A DNA stretch of 64,000 bases, from the NCBI RefSeq assembly GCF_003287935.1, contig NZ_CP030287.1:8806058-8870057 (forward strand), in the 5' to 3' direction. Source of the DNA: Streptomyces sp. ICC1. GTDB taxonomy: Bacteria > Actinomycetota > Actinomycetes > Streptomycetales > Streptomycetaceae. The notes below the pieces were generated by a model. That model did no database searches, was not told where the DNA came from, and worked only from the letters and a program-made list of their open reading frames with translations. A program made the position numbers and the translations under genes. Below are positions 30,873 through 40,990 of this stretch, in pieces (position 1 is the first letter of the stretch; each line of letters opens with the position of its first letter).

Positions 30873-33370
30873 GTCCGGCCCCGATTTCCCCCGTCGCGCC
30901 CGCCGTGCCCGCCGTGGAGCCGCTCGTCTCCCTGCTGAGCACCCCCGTGACGCCCGGCCCGGTGCTCCAGGCCGGTCCGCCGACCGCGGGACCCGAGTAC
31001 CTGGACCTGCCGCAGGCCGAGATCCCGGTGCAGACCGGGGCCCCGTGGACGGTGGAGCAGGCTCCGCAGGCCGCGGCGGCCCCCGAGCCGGCGCCCGTGC
31101 CTGAGCCCGTGGCGGCCGTCGTCGCCGCGGAGGCCCAGCCCGAGCCGCAGCCCGAGTCCCCGTCCGAGCCCCAGCCCGTCGTGGTCTTCGCGGCCCCCGA
31201 GCCCGTGGCCGAGCCCGCGCCCGAGCCGGCCCCCGCCGCCGTCGCCTTCACGGGCTCCGGGCCGGTCGAAGCCGAAGCCGAGGCCGCCGCGGAGCCCGAG
31301 GCCGAGGCCGAGCCCGTCGCCGCGGTCCCCGAGGCCGTCGTCGTACCGGCCCCCGAGCCCGCTCCGGAGCCCGAGCCGGTCGTGGAGCAGGCCGCGGAGC
31401 CCGAGCCGCAGCCCGCAGAAACGGTGGTTCAGGCCGCCGAGCCGACGCCGGAGCCCGAGGCCGTCGCGGCCGCGCCGGCCGAGGTACCGCTGGAGCCCGA
31501 GACCGCCTTCGAGCCCGCTGCCGAGCCCGCTGCCGAGCCCACCGCCGAGGCGGAAGCCGGCACCGGCCCCGCATCCGAGCCCGAAGGCGAACCGGCGCCG
31601 GAGCCGGAGCCGGAGACCGCCCCGGAGGCCGGGGCCACCGAGCCCGCGCCCGCGTACGCCGACGCCGAACGCGAGGCCGTGCTGCGCGTCATGCGCGAAC
31701 GCCGTGACATCCGCAAGGGCTTCCGCAGCGACCCGATCCCGCACGAGGTGCTGCTCCGCGTGCTGGAGGCGGCCCACACCGCGCCCAGCGTCGGCCACTC
31801 CCAGCCGTGGGACTTCGTCGTCATCAAGTCGGCCGAGACCCGCCGCACGATGCACGAGCTCGCCGAGCTCCAGCGCGAGGCCTACGCGAAGTCGCTGCCC
31901 AAGGGCCGGGCCAAGCAGTTCAAGGAACTCAAGATCGAGGCCATCCTCGACACCCCGGTGAACATCGTCGTCACCGCCGACCCCACCCGGGGCGGCCGCC
32001 ACACCCTCGGCCGCCACACCCAGCCGCAGATGGCCCCGTACTCCTCGGCCCTCGCCGTCGAGAACCTTTGGCTCGCCGCGCGCGCCGAGGGCCTGGGCGT
32101 CGGCTGGGTCAGCTTCTTCGACGAGCGCGAGATGGTCCGCGCGCTCGGCCTGCCGGAGCACCTGGAGGTCGTGGCGTACCTGTGCGTCGGGTACGTGGAC
32201 GAGTTCCCCGACGAGCCCGAGCTCGCCCAGGCCGGCTGGTCCCAGCGCCGCCCCCTGTCCTGGGTCGTGCACGAGGAGACGTACGGGCGCCGCGCGCTGC
32301 CCGGCGAGGAGCCGCACGACCTGCTCTCGGAGACCGTCGCCGGCATCCGCCCGCTCGACGCGAAGGCCCTCGGCGAGGCCTGGGAGCGGCAGAAGCGCAT
32401 GACGAAGCCGGCGGGCGCGCTCGGCATGCTCGAGATCATCTCGGCGCAGCTGGCCGGCCTGTCCCGGGTCTGCCCGCCGCCGATCCCGGAGCCGGCCGCC
32501 GTCGCGATCTTCGCGGGCGACCACGGCGTGCACGCCCAGGGCGTCACCCCGTGGCCCCAGGAGGTCACCATGCAGATGGTCGCCAACTTCCTCGGCGGCG
32601 GCGCGGTCTGCAACGCGTTCGCCAACCAGGTGGGCGCCGAGGTCTGCGTGATCGACGTCGGCGTCGCCGGGGACCTCCCGGCCACGCCGGGGCTGCTCCC
32701 GCGCAAGGTCCGCCCGGGCACGGCCGACCTCTCCGTCGGCCCGGCGATGACCCGCGAGGAAGCGGTCGCCGCCATCGAGGTCGGCATCGAGACGGCCCGC
32801 GACCTCGTCGCCGCGGGCAACAAGGCGCTGCTGACGGGCGAGATGGGCATCGCGAACACCACGGTGTCCGCGGCCCTGATCTCGGTCTTCACCGGTGTGG
32901 ACCCGGCGGAGGTGACCGGCCGCGGCACCGGCATCAACGACGAGACGCACGCCCGCAAGGTCGAGGTGGTCCGCCGCGCCCTCGAGCTCCACCAGCCGGA
33001 CCCGGCGGACCCGATCGGCGTGCTGGCGGCCATCGGCGGCCTGGAGCACGCGGCGATCGTCGGCCTCCTGCTCGGCGGCGCCTCCCTGCGCACGCCGGTC
33101 ATCCTGGACGGCGTGAGCGCCGGCGCGGCCGCCCTGGTGGCCCGCGCCATCGCCCCGGAGTCCCTCTCCGCCTGCATCGCGGGCCACCGCAGCGCCGAGC
33201 CGGGCCACGTCGCGGCCCTGAACAAGCTCGGCCTGCGCCCCCTGGTCGACCTGGACCTCCGCCTCGGCGAGGGCACGGGCGCCCTGCTGGCCCTCCCGCT
33301 GGTCCAGAGCGCGGCCCGCGCGATGCACGAGGTGGCGACCTTCGACTCGGCAGGCGTGACCTGGAAGTAA
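30873..33370 (+). CDS. cobT: BluB-CobT fusion for dimethylbenzimidazole (5' end lost)
   Basis: From about 30873 the frame encodes a 250-residue disordered Ala/Glu/Pro-rich region (repeats like PEPVAEPAPEPAPA). A nitroreductase-like BluB domain follows (RERRDIRKGFRSDPIP, AHTAPSVGHSQPWDFV, ARAEGLGVGWVSFF), then CobT (AIFAGDHGVHAQGVTPWP, GEMGIANTTVSAAL, GTGINDETHARK, DGVSAGAAALVAR). BluB makes 5,6-dimethylbenzimidazole from reduced FMN with oxygen; CobT attaches it to ribose phosphate to give alpha-ribazole phosphate, the lower ligand of cobalamin. The fusion is typical of streptomycetes. The N-terminus is missing, because the frame upstream is an MFS transporter. Confidence 0.88.
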
Positions 33371-34695
33371 CCGGGCCCCGGCCTCCCCGGCCGGGGAGCA
33401 CCGCGCAGCTCCGTACCGCCGGCCCGGCGGCCGACGCCTCCGGGCCCGCGACCGGGCCCGGCCTCGGTCCCGCGAGCGCCGTCGGGCCCGGCCCCGGACC
33501 GCAGCCCGGCCGGCCCCCCGCAGGGCTCCGCCGGATCGAGGGGCTGCTCCTCGGCCTCGCCGCGGGCGACGCCGCCGGCTGGCCCGCCGCCCGGCACCGC
33601 GCCAGCCGGATGCCCGAGTGGACCCGCCGGCTCACCCGCGAGCTCGACACCTTCGCCGAGCAGAACGCCACCACCACCCTCCCCGTCCCCATCGCCCTCA
33701 ACCAGCCCCCGGAGCCGCTGCGCCTCGGCCCCTCCGACGACGCCGAATGGGCCGCGTTCGCCGCCGAGTCCGTCCTCAGCGCCGCCGGGGTCCTGCTCAG
33801 CGACCTCTCCCGGTCCCGCAGGATGCGCGCCGCCATCGACCTGGCCTGGAACGCCCTGGCCAGCGAAGTGGCCAGGGCGGCCGAACGCGCGCCCGAGGTC
33901 GAGTCCGCCGTCCTCCCCCTGCGCGCCCGGATCTCCGTCCGGGCCGGCCTCGGCAACCTCGCCGCCGGCCTGCGCCCGCCCGCCACCGGCCACGACAACC
34001 CGCACTACTTCGACGACGCCGCCTGCATCCGCGCCTGCGTGCTCGCCGTCGTCCACCCCGGGGACCCCCTCGCCGCGGCCGACCTCGCCGAGTTCGACGC
34101 CCGCTACACCCAGGACGGCGACGGGGTCCACGGCGCCCGCGCCATGGCCGCCGCCATCGCCACCGCACTCGCCGGCGCGGGTACGGACGCCGCCGTCGAC
34201 GCCGCCCTCGAACAGCTCCCGGAGGCCACCGAGATCGGGCGCAACGCCCGGCACGCCGTCCAGCTCGCCCGCGCGGAGCCGAACGGCGGCGCCTTCGCCA
34301 TCGTCCCGCTCCTGGAGCACCAGATCGTCGACCACGTCTACAGCTACGGGATCGCCGCCGCGGAGACCGTCCCCGTGGCCCTCGCCCTCGCCACCGCCGC
34401 CCGCGGACGGGTCGGCGAGGCGGTCCCGGCCGCCGCCTGCCTCTCGCGCGTCGCGGACTCCGCCCCCGCCCTCGCCGGCGCCCTCACCGGGGCGCTCGGC
34501 GGCGGCGACTCGCTGCCCGCCGCCTGGCGCGAGGCCTGCCGCACCCTCTCCGGCTGCGCCCTCCCCCGCCTGGCGGGCACCGACCTCGTCGAACTGGCCG
34601 CCCTGCTCGACCGTACGGAACTCACCTCACCGAAGCCCCAGCCCCAGCCCCAGTCCCAGCCACGGCCGCACCCCCAAGGAATGACCCGCACATGA
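33371..34695 (+). CDS. ADP-ribosylglycohydrolase-family protein (divergent active site)
   Basis: Family sequence starts near 33520 (RRIEGLLLGLAAGDAAGWP) and ends at a stop sharing ATGA with the next gene. No ATG or GTG is in frame between the CobT stop and that point, so the start is unresolved and a join may lie near 33385. The DraG-type first motif GLLLGLAAGDAAGWPA and an acidic GPSDDAEW (equivalent to TDDTE) are present. The later GxDxDS metal motif is replaced by YSYGIAAAETVPVALAL. Catalysis is therefore uncertain. It is translationally coupled to the canonical homologue downstream, which suggests a joint function. The C-terminal tail has PQPQPQSQPRP. Confidence 0.75.
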
Positions 34696-35845
34696 CGATC
34701 GACCCCACTCTCACCCTGGACGACAGGATCACCGGCGCCCTCGTCGGAGCCGCGGTCGGCGACGCGCTGGGCGGCCCGGTGGAGGGCTGGACCCCGCAGC
34801 AGATCGTGGAACGGCACGGCGGCCGCGTGCGCGGCATCGTCGGCCCGTGGCACGAGAACTGGCGCACGGCCCGGCCGATCGCCCCGTACCACAAGGGTGA
34901 CGGCCACGTCACCGACGACACCCTCATGACGCACGCGCTGGTACGGGTCTACGCGGCCGTACGGGACCATCTGGACGCCTACGCGGTCGCCGAGCACCTG
35001 GTCCCCGATCTGATGGCGACCCCCCGCTGGATCCCCGAGCTCGAAGCCGAGGCCCTCCCCCTCCAGCGGATCTTCCTCGCCGAGAAGTGGATCGTGGCCC
35101 GGCTGCACTACGGCCACGTGGACCCGCGCGAGGCGGGCAGCGGCAACATCGTCAACTGCGGCGCGGCGATGTACATGGCCCCGGTCGGCCTGGTCAACGC
35201 GGGCCATCCGGAAGGGGCGTACGCGGAGGCGCTGGACGTCACCGGTGCCCACCAGTCCTCGTACGGCCGGGAGGCGGCCGGCGTCTTCGCGGCGGCGGTG
35301 GCGGCGGCCTGCGTGCCGGGCGCCACGGCCGCGTCGGTCGTCGACAGCGCCCTGTCCCTGGCCAAGGACGGCACGCACGCGGCGATCTCCGCGGTCGTCG
35401 AAGAGGCCGCCCGGCACCGGGACTTCGAATCGGCCCTGGCGCCGCTGCGGGCGGCGATCGCCCCGTTCGACTCGGTCGGCCCGGACTACCGCAAGCCGTC
35501 GCTGGGCGCGCGCCGGCCCTCGCGCCTGCACGCGATCGAGGAGCTCCCGATCGCGCTGGGCATGCTCCTCATCGCCGACGGGGCGTACGAGGGCTCCGTG
35601 CTCGGCGCCGTCAACTACGGCCGGGACTGCGACTCCATCGCCACCATGGCGGGGGCGATCGCGGGCGCGCTGTCCGGCGGGGCGGCGGTACCGGCCGCCT
35701 GGTCCAAGCAGGTCGCCGAGGCCAGCCGCCTCGACCTGCACGCCCCGGCGGCGGTGCTGGCCGCGGTGGCCCGCGAGGTCTTCGCCCGGGACCGCTCGCG
35801 CCGCCGGGCCCACGAGTCGGCCTTCGCCGCCCTGACGGCCGCACC
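34692..35845 (+). CDS. ADP-ribosylglycohydrolase (3' end lost)
   Basis: ATG 34692 overlaps the upstream stop (ATGA). The DraG-like fold has ITGALVGAAVGDALGGPVEG, the HVTDDTLMT di-metal motif and NYGRDCDSIATMAGAIAGAL with the paired Asp ligands, so it should be an active Mg-dependent hydrolase. Enzymes of this family remove ADP-ribose from proteins, nucleic acids or small molecules. About 385 residues are present up to AHESAFAALTAA, close to a normal end, but no stop is reached before the sequence changes to antisense RNA-ligase DNA at about 35846. Confidence 0.85.
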
Positions 35846-35847
35846 CC

Positions 35848-36891
35848 CAGATCGGCCGCCTGCGCCATCCTGGCCAGTCCGGCCCGCCGTTCCGCGTCCG
35901 GGTGGGGGAAGGGCCTGCGCAGGGCCGGATACAGCCCGACCAGGTCCGCGACCCGCCGCGCCGTCGCCATCCCGAGCGGTCCCTCCGCGAGCCGCGCGCC
36001 GAGCCGGGCCCGAGGTACGCCGTGCAGTGCGCCCGCGAGCACCCCCGCCAGCCGCGCCTCCCCGGACCTGCGCTCCGCCAACCCGTCGATCCGGTCGGCG
36101 ACTTCGGCGACGATGCCCCCGACCGCATCCGCATCCGCATCCGCATCCGCATCCGCATCCGGAGCGGGCGCGAGCGCGAGCGCGGGCGCGTGCGCGGCCG
36201 CGTCGAAGCCCAGGGCGCCGAGCAGCCCCGCACCGTCGGGCTCCGCGCCCGACCGGACGTCCCACAGCGCGGCCTGCGGACCGAGTCCGTTCGGCACCAC
36301 CGCCGCGTACATCCAGTGCGTGTCCGTGGCCACGTGACCACCCCGCACCCACTTGGCCACGCAGCGCCCGAAGTCGGAGCGGTCGAAGCCCGCCGCGGTG
36401 CGCACGACGTAGCCCTCCTGGCGTGCCGTGTCGATCCGCAGTCTGCGCAGCGCGCGCTCGTCGAAGACGCCCCGCCAGAGCACGCGGGGCCCCGGCACGC
36501 CGAGTTCGCGCAGGAAGCCCGCCGTCCGGTCCCAGTCCAGGCAGTGGTCGCCGTCCCACACGGAGAACCCGTAGAACCACGAGTCGAGTTGCTCGTACGC
36601 GAGCGAATGGCGGGCGTACACGTTCTCCCCGCAGACCCGCCGGCCGGCCGGTATCCGCGCCCCGATCCGGCTCTGCAGGCCCTTCACCCAGGCTCGCGAG
36701 GGATGGTGGCCCGAGTCGAGCGAGCGCGCGTGCAGGCCGTTGGAGTACAGGGTGGTGTTCTCCCCGTCGAGCTTCTCCGTGACCACGACCTCCCGGCCGG
36801 CCAGGGAGTCGAGCCGGGTGGTCCGCACGTCGTCGGAGCTCGCGCCCGGGGACCACGGCAGATGCGGGGTCCGGGGGTAGTGCGTGCGCAT
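35848..36891 (-). CDS. RNA ligase family protein (3' end lost)
   Basis: ATG 36891 has GGAG upstream. The protein has nucleotidyltransferase motif I with the adenylated Lys in VVTEKLDGENTTLY, motif III-like WFYGFSVWDGDHC, motif IV in QEGYVVRT and motif V-like CVAKWVRGGH, as in the T4 Rnl2/DRB0094 branch of ATP-dependent RNA ligases. A low-complexity stretch of Ala/Asp repeats (from 36128 on) separates this domain from a helical C-terminal domain (GIVAEVADRIDGLAERRSGE). The 3' end is cut at a join near 35848. RNA ligases of this type repair or edit RNA; the substrate is unknown. Confidence 0.8.
36128..36167. repeat. Hexanucleotide repeat inside the RNA ligase gene
   Basis: Six or more tandem copies of CCGCAT (read on the plus strand) encode an (Asp-Ala) repeat in the ligase. 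Because the unit is six bases, copy-number change lengthens the linker without a frameshift. Confidence 0.8.
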
Positions 36892-37064
36892 GGTCCGCTC
36901 CTGCTCGACGACGGTGGGTTCCGTCACTGTACGGAGGCCGAAAGCGGCCGGACCAGCGAATATCGGGAGCCCCCCCCGCCCGTCCGGCACCTCTCTTCCG
37001 TACCCGGCGGCAGTGTGCCGACGCACCCGCGCGCCGGCGCACTGCGCGTCGGCGCGGGCCCGGC

Positions 37065-37727
37065 TCAGTAGCCGATCGTGAACCGCTTGCCCGGGTGCGC
37101 GTCGCGCTCGATCTCGTCGACGAGGGCGACGGCGTAGTCCTCCGTGGAGATCAGGCTGTGGCCGTCGTCGTCCACGACGAGGTCGTCGCTCCCCAGCCGG
37201 TACGTTCCCGTCCGCTCGCCCGGCTCGATCCGGGCGGCCGGGCTCAGGCAGGTCCAGCGCACCTCGTCCGCCGGCACGGTCAGCAGGAAGTCGAGGGCGT
37301 CCCCGTGGGCGTGCATCACGGCGAGGACCGGCTCCGGGATCCCGGCCTGGTCCCAGACCAGCGGTCCGCCGGGGGTGCGCAGGGAGCCCGCGCCGCCGAC
37401 GGTGACGACGCGCGGCCCGGGCCCGTCCGCGCCGAGCGCCTGGACGCCGCCGACCAGCGACTTGGCGGCGCTCACGAGCGTGCCGGGATCCCCGGGGCCG
37501 GGCCCGTAGGCGCTCACCACCACGTCCTGCCCGGCCGCCGCCCGGCTCACGGACGCGGGGTCGAGGACGTTGCCTTGGACGACCGCGGTCGCGGCGCCCG
37601 CGTCGGCCTCCGAGAGGCGTGCGGGATCACGGACGACGGCGGTGACCTGGTGCCCGCGCCCGGCTGCTTCGCGCAGCACGCGGGATCCGATGGTGCCGGT
37701 CGCGCCGAAGAGGGCGATCTTCGCCAT
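37065..37727 (-). CDS. NmrA-like NAD(P)-binding protein
   Basis: ATG 37727 has an AGGAG site and gives 220 residues. The N-terminal Rossmann motif KIALFGATGTIGSRVLREA and the helix VTAVVRDPARLSEADAGA place it in the atypical short-chain dehydrogenase group with NAD(P)H-binding NmrA/YwnB proteins. The C-terminus has ISTEDYAVALVDEIERD. The usual catalytic YxxxK is not evident. Such proteins act as redox sensors or reductases of unknown substrate. It is separated from the RNA ligase start by about 170 bp with no visible gene. Confidence 0.8.
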   Translation of the reverse strand: MAKIALFGATGTIGSRVLREAAGRGHQVTAVVRDPARLSEADAGAATAVVQGNVLDPASVSRAAAGQDVVVSAYGPGPGDPGTLVSAAKSLVGGVQALGADGPGPRVVTVGGAGSLRTPGGPLVWDQAGIPEPVLAVMHAHGDALDFLLTVPADEVRWTCLSPAARIEPGERTGTYRLGSDDLVVDDDGHSLISTEDYAVALVDEIERDAHPGKRFTIGY

Positions 37728-37838
37728 GGCGACTCCTGGGGGTGGAGGCTGTGGGGACCCCGGCCGGGGCCCGCCGGGCCCATCCAAGCGAATCCCGCCT
37801 CCCGCGCCCCGCAGCGCCACGCGGTCAGCGCAACGCGG

Positions 37839-38228
37839 TCAGCGGCACAGCGCCACGATGGCCGGGTCCACCGTCCCCCGCGCCGCCGCGCACAGCGGTG
37901 CCATGTCGTACGTACGGTTCGGCGCCGGCCGGGACCCGCGGGCCTTCGCGGCGGGGGCGGGTGCCGGGGCCGGCGCGGGCCGCCCCGTCCTGGCCCGCCG
38001 GGGCCGCTCCGGCCGGAGCCCGGGCGAGACCGGCTTCGCCCTGCTCCGCTCGCGGGCGGCCGGCGCGGGCCGCGGGTCGGCCGCCGGAGCGACGGCGCCG
38101 GCAGCGGTGTCGGCAGCGGTGTCGGCACCGGCTCCGGCATCGGGCGAGGGGGCCGACGCGGGGAACCCCGGGAGCGGGCCCAACGGCCGGGCCTCGTGGT
38201 CCGGGGCCGGGGCCCGGCCCGCCCGCAC
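37839..38228 (-). CDS. Hypothetical Ala/Pro-rich protein with conserved C-terminus
   Basis: From GTG 38228 the frame encodes 129 residues: an Ala/Pro/Gly-rich disordered body and a compact tail RTYDMAPLCAAARGTVDP followed by AIVALCR. The Cys-bearing tail looks like a conserved small motif, but I cannot name the family. It lies 90 bp downstream of the SpoIIE-type phosphatase on the same strand, so it may be co-transcribed. The start is uncertain. Confidence 0.4.
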   Translation of the reverse strand: MRAGRAPAPDHEARPLGPLPGFPASAPSPDAGAGADTAADTAAGAVAPAADPRPAPAARERSRAKPVSPGLRPERPRRARTGRPAPAPAPAPAAKARGSRPAPNRTYDMAPLCAAARGTVDPAIVALCR

Positions 38229-38318
38229 GCCCGCCGGGGCCCCCGCCGGGACGCCCCGCGCCGCGGCCCCCGGCCCGCGCGCCGGCGTCGCGGGGGCCGG
38301 TGAGCCGGTCCGGGGCGG

Positions 38319-40364
38319 TCACGCCATCACGAACTCGCACCACACGCATTTGCCGCTCCCCCGCGATTCCACGCCCCACACGTCCGCCAGCCGGTCCACC
38401 AGCATCAGGCCGCGTCCCGACACTCCGGACTCGCCCGCCTCCCGCCGCCTCGGCAGGGCGCTGGAGCGGTCCTCGACCTCCACCCGGAGCCGGCGCTCGG
38501 AGCCGGCCAGGACCCGCAGCGTCACGATCGCCGGGCCGTCCGTGTGCATCAGGGCGTTCACGATGAGCTCGTCGGCGACCAGTTCGATCTCGTCGGCCCG
38601 CTCCCGCGCCCCCCAGGCCCGGACCGCCGCGCCGATCATGTGGCGGGCGGACACCAGGGCCTCCGGATCCCCGGGGGCCACGTGCTGCTGGAGGCGGCCG
38701 CCGCCCTGCGGGGGGTCCTTCGCCTCGCGGCGCAGCAGGAGCAGCGCCATGTCGTCGTCGCCGCCCCGGTCGTCGACGACCTCGCAGAGCCGGTCCGCGA
38801 GCTGCGCGAGGTCCCCCGGTCCGGTGCGGATGAGGGAGGCGAGGAGCCGGATGCCGTCGTCGAGGTCGGCGCCGGGCTGTTCCACCAGGCCGTCCGTGCA
38901 CAGCAGAAGCGTTTCCCCCGGACCCAGCTCCACCGTCGTCACCGGGTACTCCAGCCGCCCGAACTCGGCGGACAGCCCCAGCGGCATCCCGCCTTCCAGC
39001 GCCAGCTGCCTGCAGTCCCCGTCGCGGGTGCGCACCAGGGGGTCGATGTGGCCGGCCCGGACCAGTTGCAGCACCCCGGTCGAGAGGTCCGCCTCCGCGT
39101 AGGTGCAGGTCGCGAAGCGGTCGGTGTCCAGTTCGTGCAGGAAGACGGAGGCGCGCGCCATGACGGTGGCCGGCGAGTGCCCTTCGGCCGCGTAGGCGCG
39201 CAGGACGATCCGCAGCTGTCCCATGACCGCCGCCGCGTGCGTGTCGTGGCCCTGGACGTCGCCGATGACCGCGCCGACCCGGCCGCCGGGCAGCGGGATG
39301 ACGTCGTACCAGTCCCCGCCGATGTCCTGGCCCATCCGGGCGGACCGGTACCGTACGGCGATCTCCGCGCCCGGCACCGAGGGGATCCGGCGGGGCAGCA
39401 TCGCCTGTTGCAGCCCTTCCGCCAGATCGTGCTCCTGCTCCAGGAGCATCGCCCGCTGCAGGCTCTGCGCGATGCTGCTGCCGAGCGCGACGAGGAGGTT
39501 GCGCTCGTCCTGGGTGAAGCCGTCCTTGTCCTGGTAGAGCAGCCCGATCGCGCCGATCGGGCGTGCCTGGGCGATCAGCGGCAGGTAGGCGGCCGCCGAG
39601 ATGCGCATGTACGAGATCTTCGCCCAGAGCCCGGGATAGCCGGCGGCGAACTCGGCCGCCGAGTCGAGGAAGCGCGGCTGGAGCGAGCGGACGACCTCGC
39701 TCATCGGGTACTGCTCGTCGATGCGGGTGTAGCGGGTGCCGGGGACGAAGCTGCCGGCCGGGCCCTCGGCGACGAGGTGGATCCGGCCGGCTTCGACCAG
39801 GCCCATCACCATGCCCATGGAGCCCAGCCGTTCCAGGCCGTGGGCATCGCCCAGCGCGTCGATGACGTCCTGGACGGTGCGGGCGTGCGCGAGCGCGGCG
39901 GTGGTGCTCTCGACCACGGAGGTCTGGCGGCGCCGCTCCTCGTCCAGTCCGAGGCGTTCGGCGGAGTGGCTGAGCTCCTCGGTGGCGTCCCGGACGATGC
40001 CGATGATCCTGAACGGGCGGCCGTCCGGGCCCCGCATGACCCGGCCCTGGGTGTGGGTCCAGCGCAGCCGGCCGTCGTGGCAGCGGATGCGGAAGTAGGC
40101 GCCGTAGCTGTCGACACCGCTCTTGAGGGCGGAGGAGACCAGCGCGTCGAGCCGGACGGCCTCGGCGGGCGGTACGCGCGGCGCGAGGGTCTCGGGCCGG
40201 CCGTCGTACTCCCCGGGAGTGGTGTCGAAGACGTCGAGGGCGGCCACGTCCATGTGCATGAGACCGGTGACCAGGTCCCAGTCGAAACTGCCCATGCGAT
40301 TCAGCGCGAGCGACCGGTCCGGATGTGCGGGCCAATCGTCCGGCAGCGATACGGCGGTCGGCAC
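38319..40364 (-). CDS. PAS-GAF-SpoIIE phosphatase with C-terminal HATPase
   Basis: GTG 40364 gives 681 residues with four domains. A PAS domain spans about 25-120 (FDWDLVTGLMHMDVAALDVF, FRIRCHDGRLRWTHTQGRVM). A GAF domain spans about 150-310 (AYLPLIAQARPIGAIGLLYQDK). A SpoIIE/RsbU PP2C domain spans about 320-530 (RYRSARMGQDIGGDWYDVIPL, GDVQGHDTHAAAVMGQLR, metal-binding DDDMALLLL). The HATPase of RsbW type follows (LVADELIVNALMHTDG, GVSGRGLMLVDRLAD). Phosphatase and kinase-like modules in one chain would act on anti-anti-sigma factors in a partner-switching pathway tuned by a small-molecule or redox signal. Confidence 0.9.
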   Translation of the reverse strand: MPTAVSLPDDWPAHPDRSLALNRMGSFDWDLVTGLMHMDVAALDVFDTTPGEYDGRPETLAPRVPPAEAVRLDALVSSALKSGVDSYGAYFRIRCHDGRLRWTHTQGRVMRGPDGRPFRIIGIVRDATEELSHSAERLGLDEERRRQTSVVESTTAALAHARTVQDVIDALGDAHGLERLGSMGMVMGLVEAGRIHLVAEGPAGSFVPGTRYTRIDEQYPMSEVVRSLQPRFLDSAAEFAAGYPGLWAKISYMRISAAAYLPLIAQARPIGAIGLLYQDKDGFTQDERNLLVALGSSIAQSLQRAMLLEQEHDLAEGLQQAMLPRRIPSVPGAEIAVRYRSARMGQDIGGDWYDVIPLPGGRVGAVIGDVQGHDTHAAAVMGQLRIVLRAYAAEGHSPATVMARASVFLHELDTDRFATCTYAEADLSTGVLQLVRAGHIDPLVRTRDGDCRQLALEGGMPLGLSAEFGRLEYPVTTVELGPGETLLLCTDGLVEQPGADLDDGIRLLASLIRTGPGDLAQLADRLCEVVDDRGGDDDMALLLLRREAKDPPQGGGRLQQHVAPGDPEALVSARHMIGAAVRAWGARERADEIELVADELIVNALMHTDGPAIVTLRVLAGSERRLRVEVEDRSSALPRRREAGESGVSGRGLMLVDRLADVWGVESRGSGKCVWCEFVMA

Positions 40365-40389
40365 CGGTCCACCATGACACACGGGCCGG

Positions 40390-40642
40390 TCAGGCGCTCT
40401 CCAGATACTGGCCGTCGTAGGGAGCCGAGGGCTGCTGGTCGGGGACGGAGTACGGGTCGCCGTAGGGGTCGCCGTACGGGTCCGCGTACGGGTCGGACGG
40501 GTCGGACGGGTCGGACGGCGTGTACTGGTCGTTGGGCTGCGGCGACGCCGCGTCCGGGCCCACCGGGGCGCCCGGGTCGGACGGGACGTCCGTGGGCAGG
40601 TCCGAGGGCAGGTCCGAGGCGGGCGGCGGGGCGGTGGGCCGG
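40390..40642 (-). CDS. C-terminal tail of a Pro/Asp-rich protein
   Basis: The frame ends at 40390 and reads a disordered tail with short repeats, SDPSDPSDPYADPYGDPYGD, ending DGQYLESA. The N-terminal part is cut off by adapter DNA. Tails of this type follow Streptomyces membrane or surface proteins; the family is unknown. The stop is only 25 bp from the SpoIIE-type start, on the same strand. Confidence 0.4.
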
Positions 40643-40700
40643 TCGCTTATACACATCTGACCGTGCCGGCGATCCACGTTGTGTAGGATCCGGTGGTCGG
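40643..40700 (-). other. Nextera adapter with tail and probable index, assembly join
   Basis: CTTATACACATCTGA and then a slightly altered read-1 tail (CCGTGCCGGCGA) end near 40672. They are followed by an 8-base candidate index TCCACGTT (40673-40680) and GTGTAGGATCCGGTGGTCGG, close to the P5 sequence. This is a nearly complete sequencing adapter read into the insert. Confidence 0.93.
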
Positions 40701-40835
40701 CCCAGGCGGGTCTGCTCCGCGCGCCGGGCGAAGACCGCCACCTGGTGCTGGAGCGCGTCGAGGAGACCGGCTTCGGCGGGCGCGCCGGCCGGCGCGGGCA
40801 GGGTGGGAATGGCCGAGGGGGGGGGGAGGGGCGGG
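40700..40835 (-). CDS. MarR-family regulator, N-terminal fragment
   Basis: The minus strand encodes AEAGLLDALQHQVAVFARRA followed by EQTRLG, the first helix of a common Streptomyces MarR group. It is cut by the adapter after about 35 residues. The fragment is recognisable by pattern only. Confidence 0.4.
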
Positions 40836-40990
40836 AGGTTTCTTCGCATGGGGGCGACAAGGGTGGGGGGCAGAGGAAGCGGGCGTGGGGCGGCGCGTAC
40901 TCCCCGTACAAGAAATGATAAGGCCCGGGGGGGGGGCCGGGGGGGGGGCGGCCCGGGGGGGCGGGGGTTGGCCGGCCGGGGGCCGCCTCC
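40836..40990. other. Low-quality G-rich stretch without a gene
   Basis: Runs of eight to ten G (for example around 40930-40950), typical of two-colour-chemistry base-calling failure, fill this interval. Nothing biological can be read from it. Confidence 0.6.

Noticed and set aside
29582..33370. 1262-residue open frame joining transporter DNA to BluB-CobT
   Set aside because: The first 430 residues are an out-of-frame shadow of the MFS gene. The CobT leader begins only near 30873, after a join.
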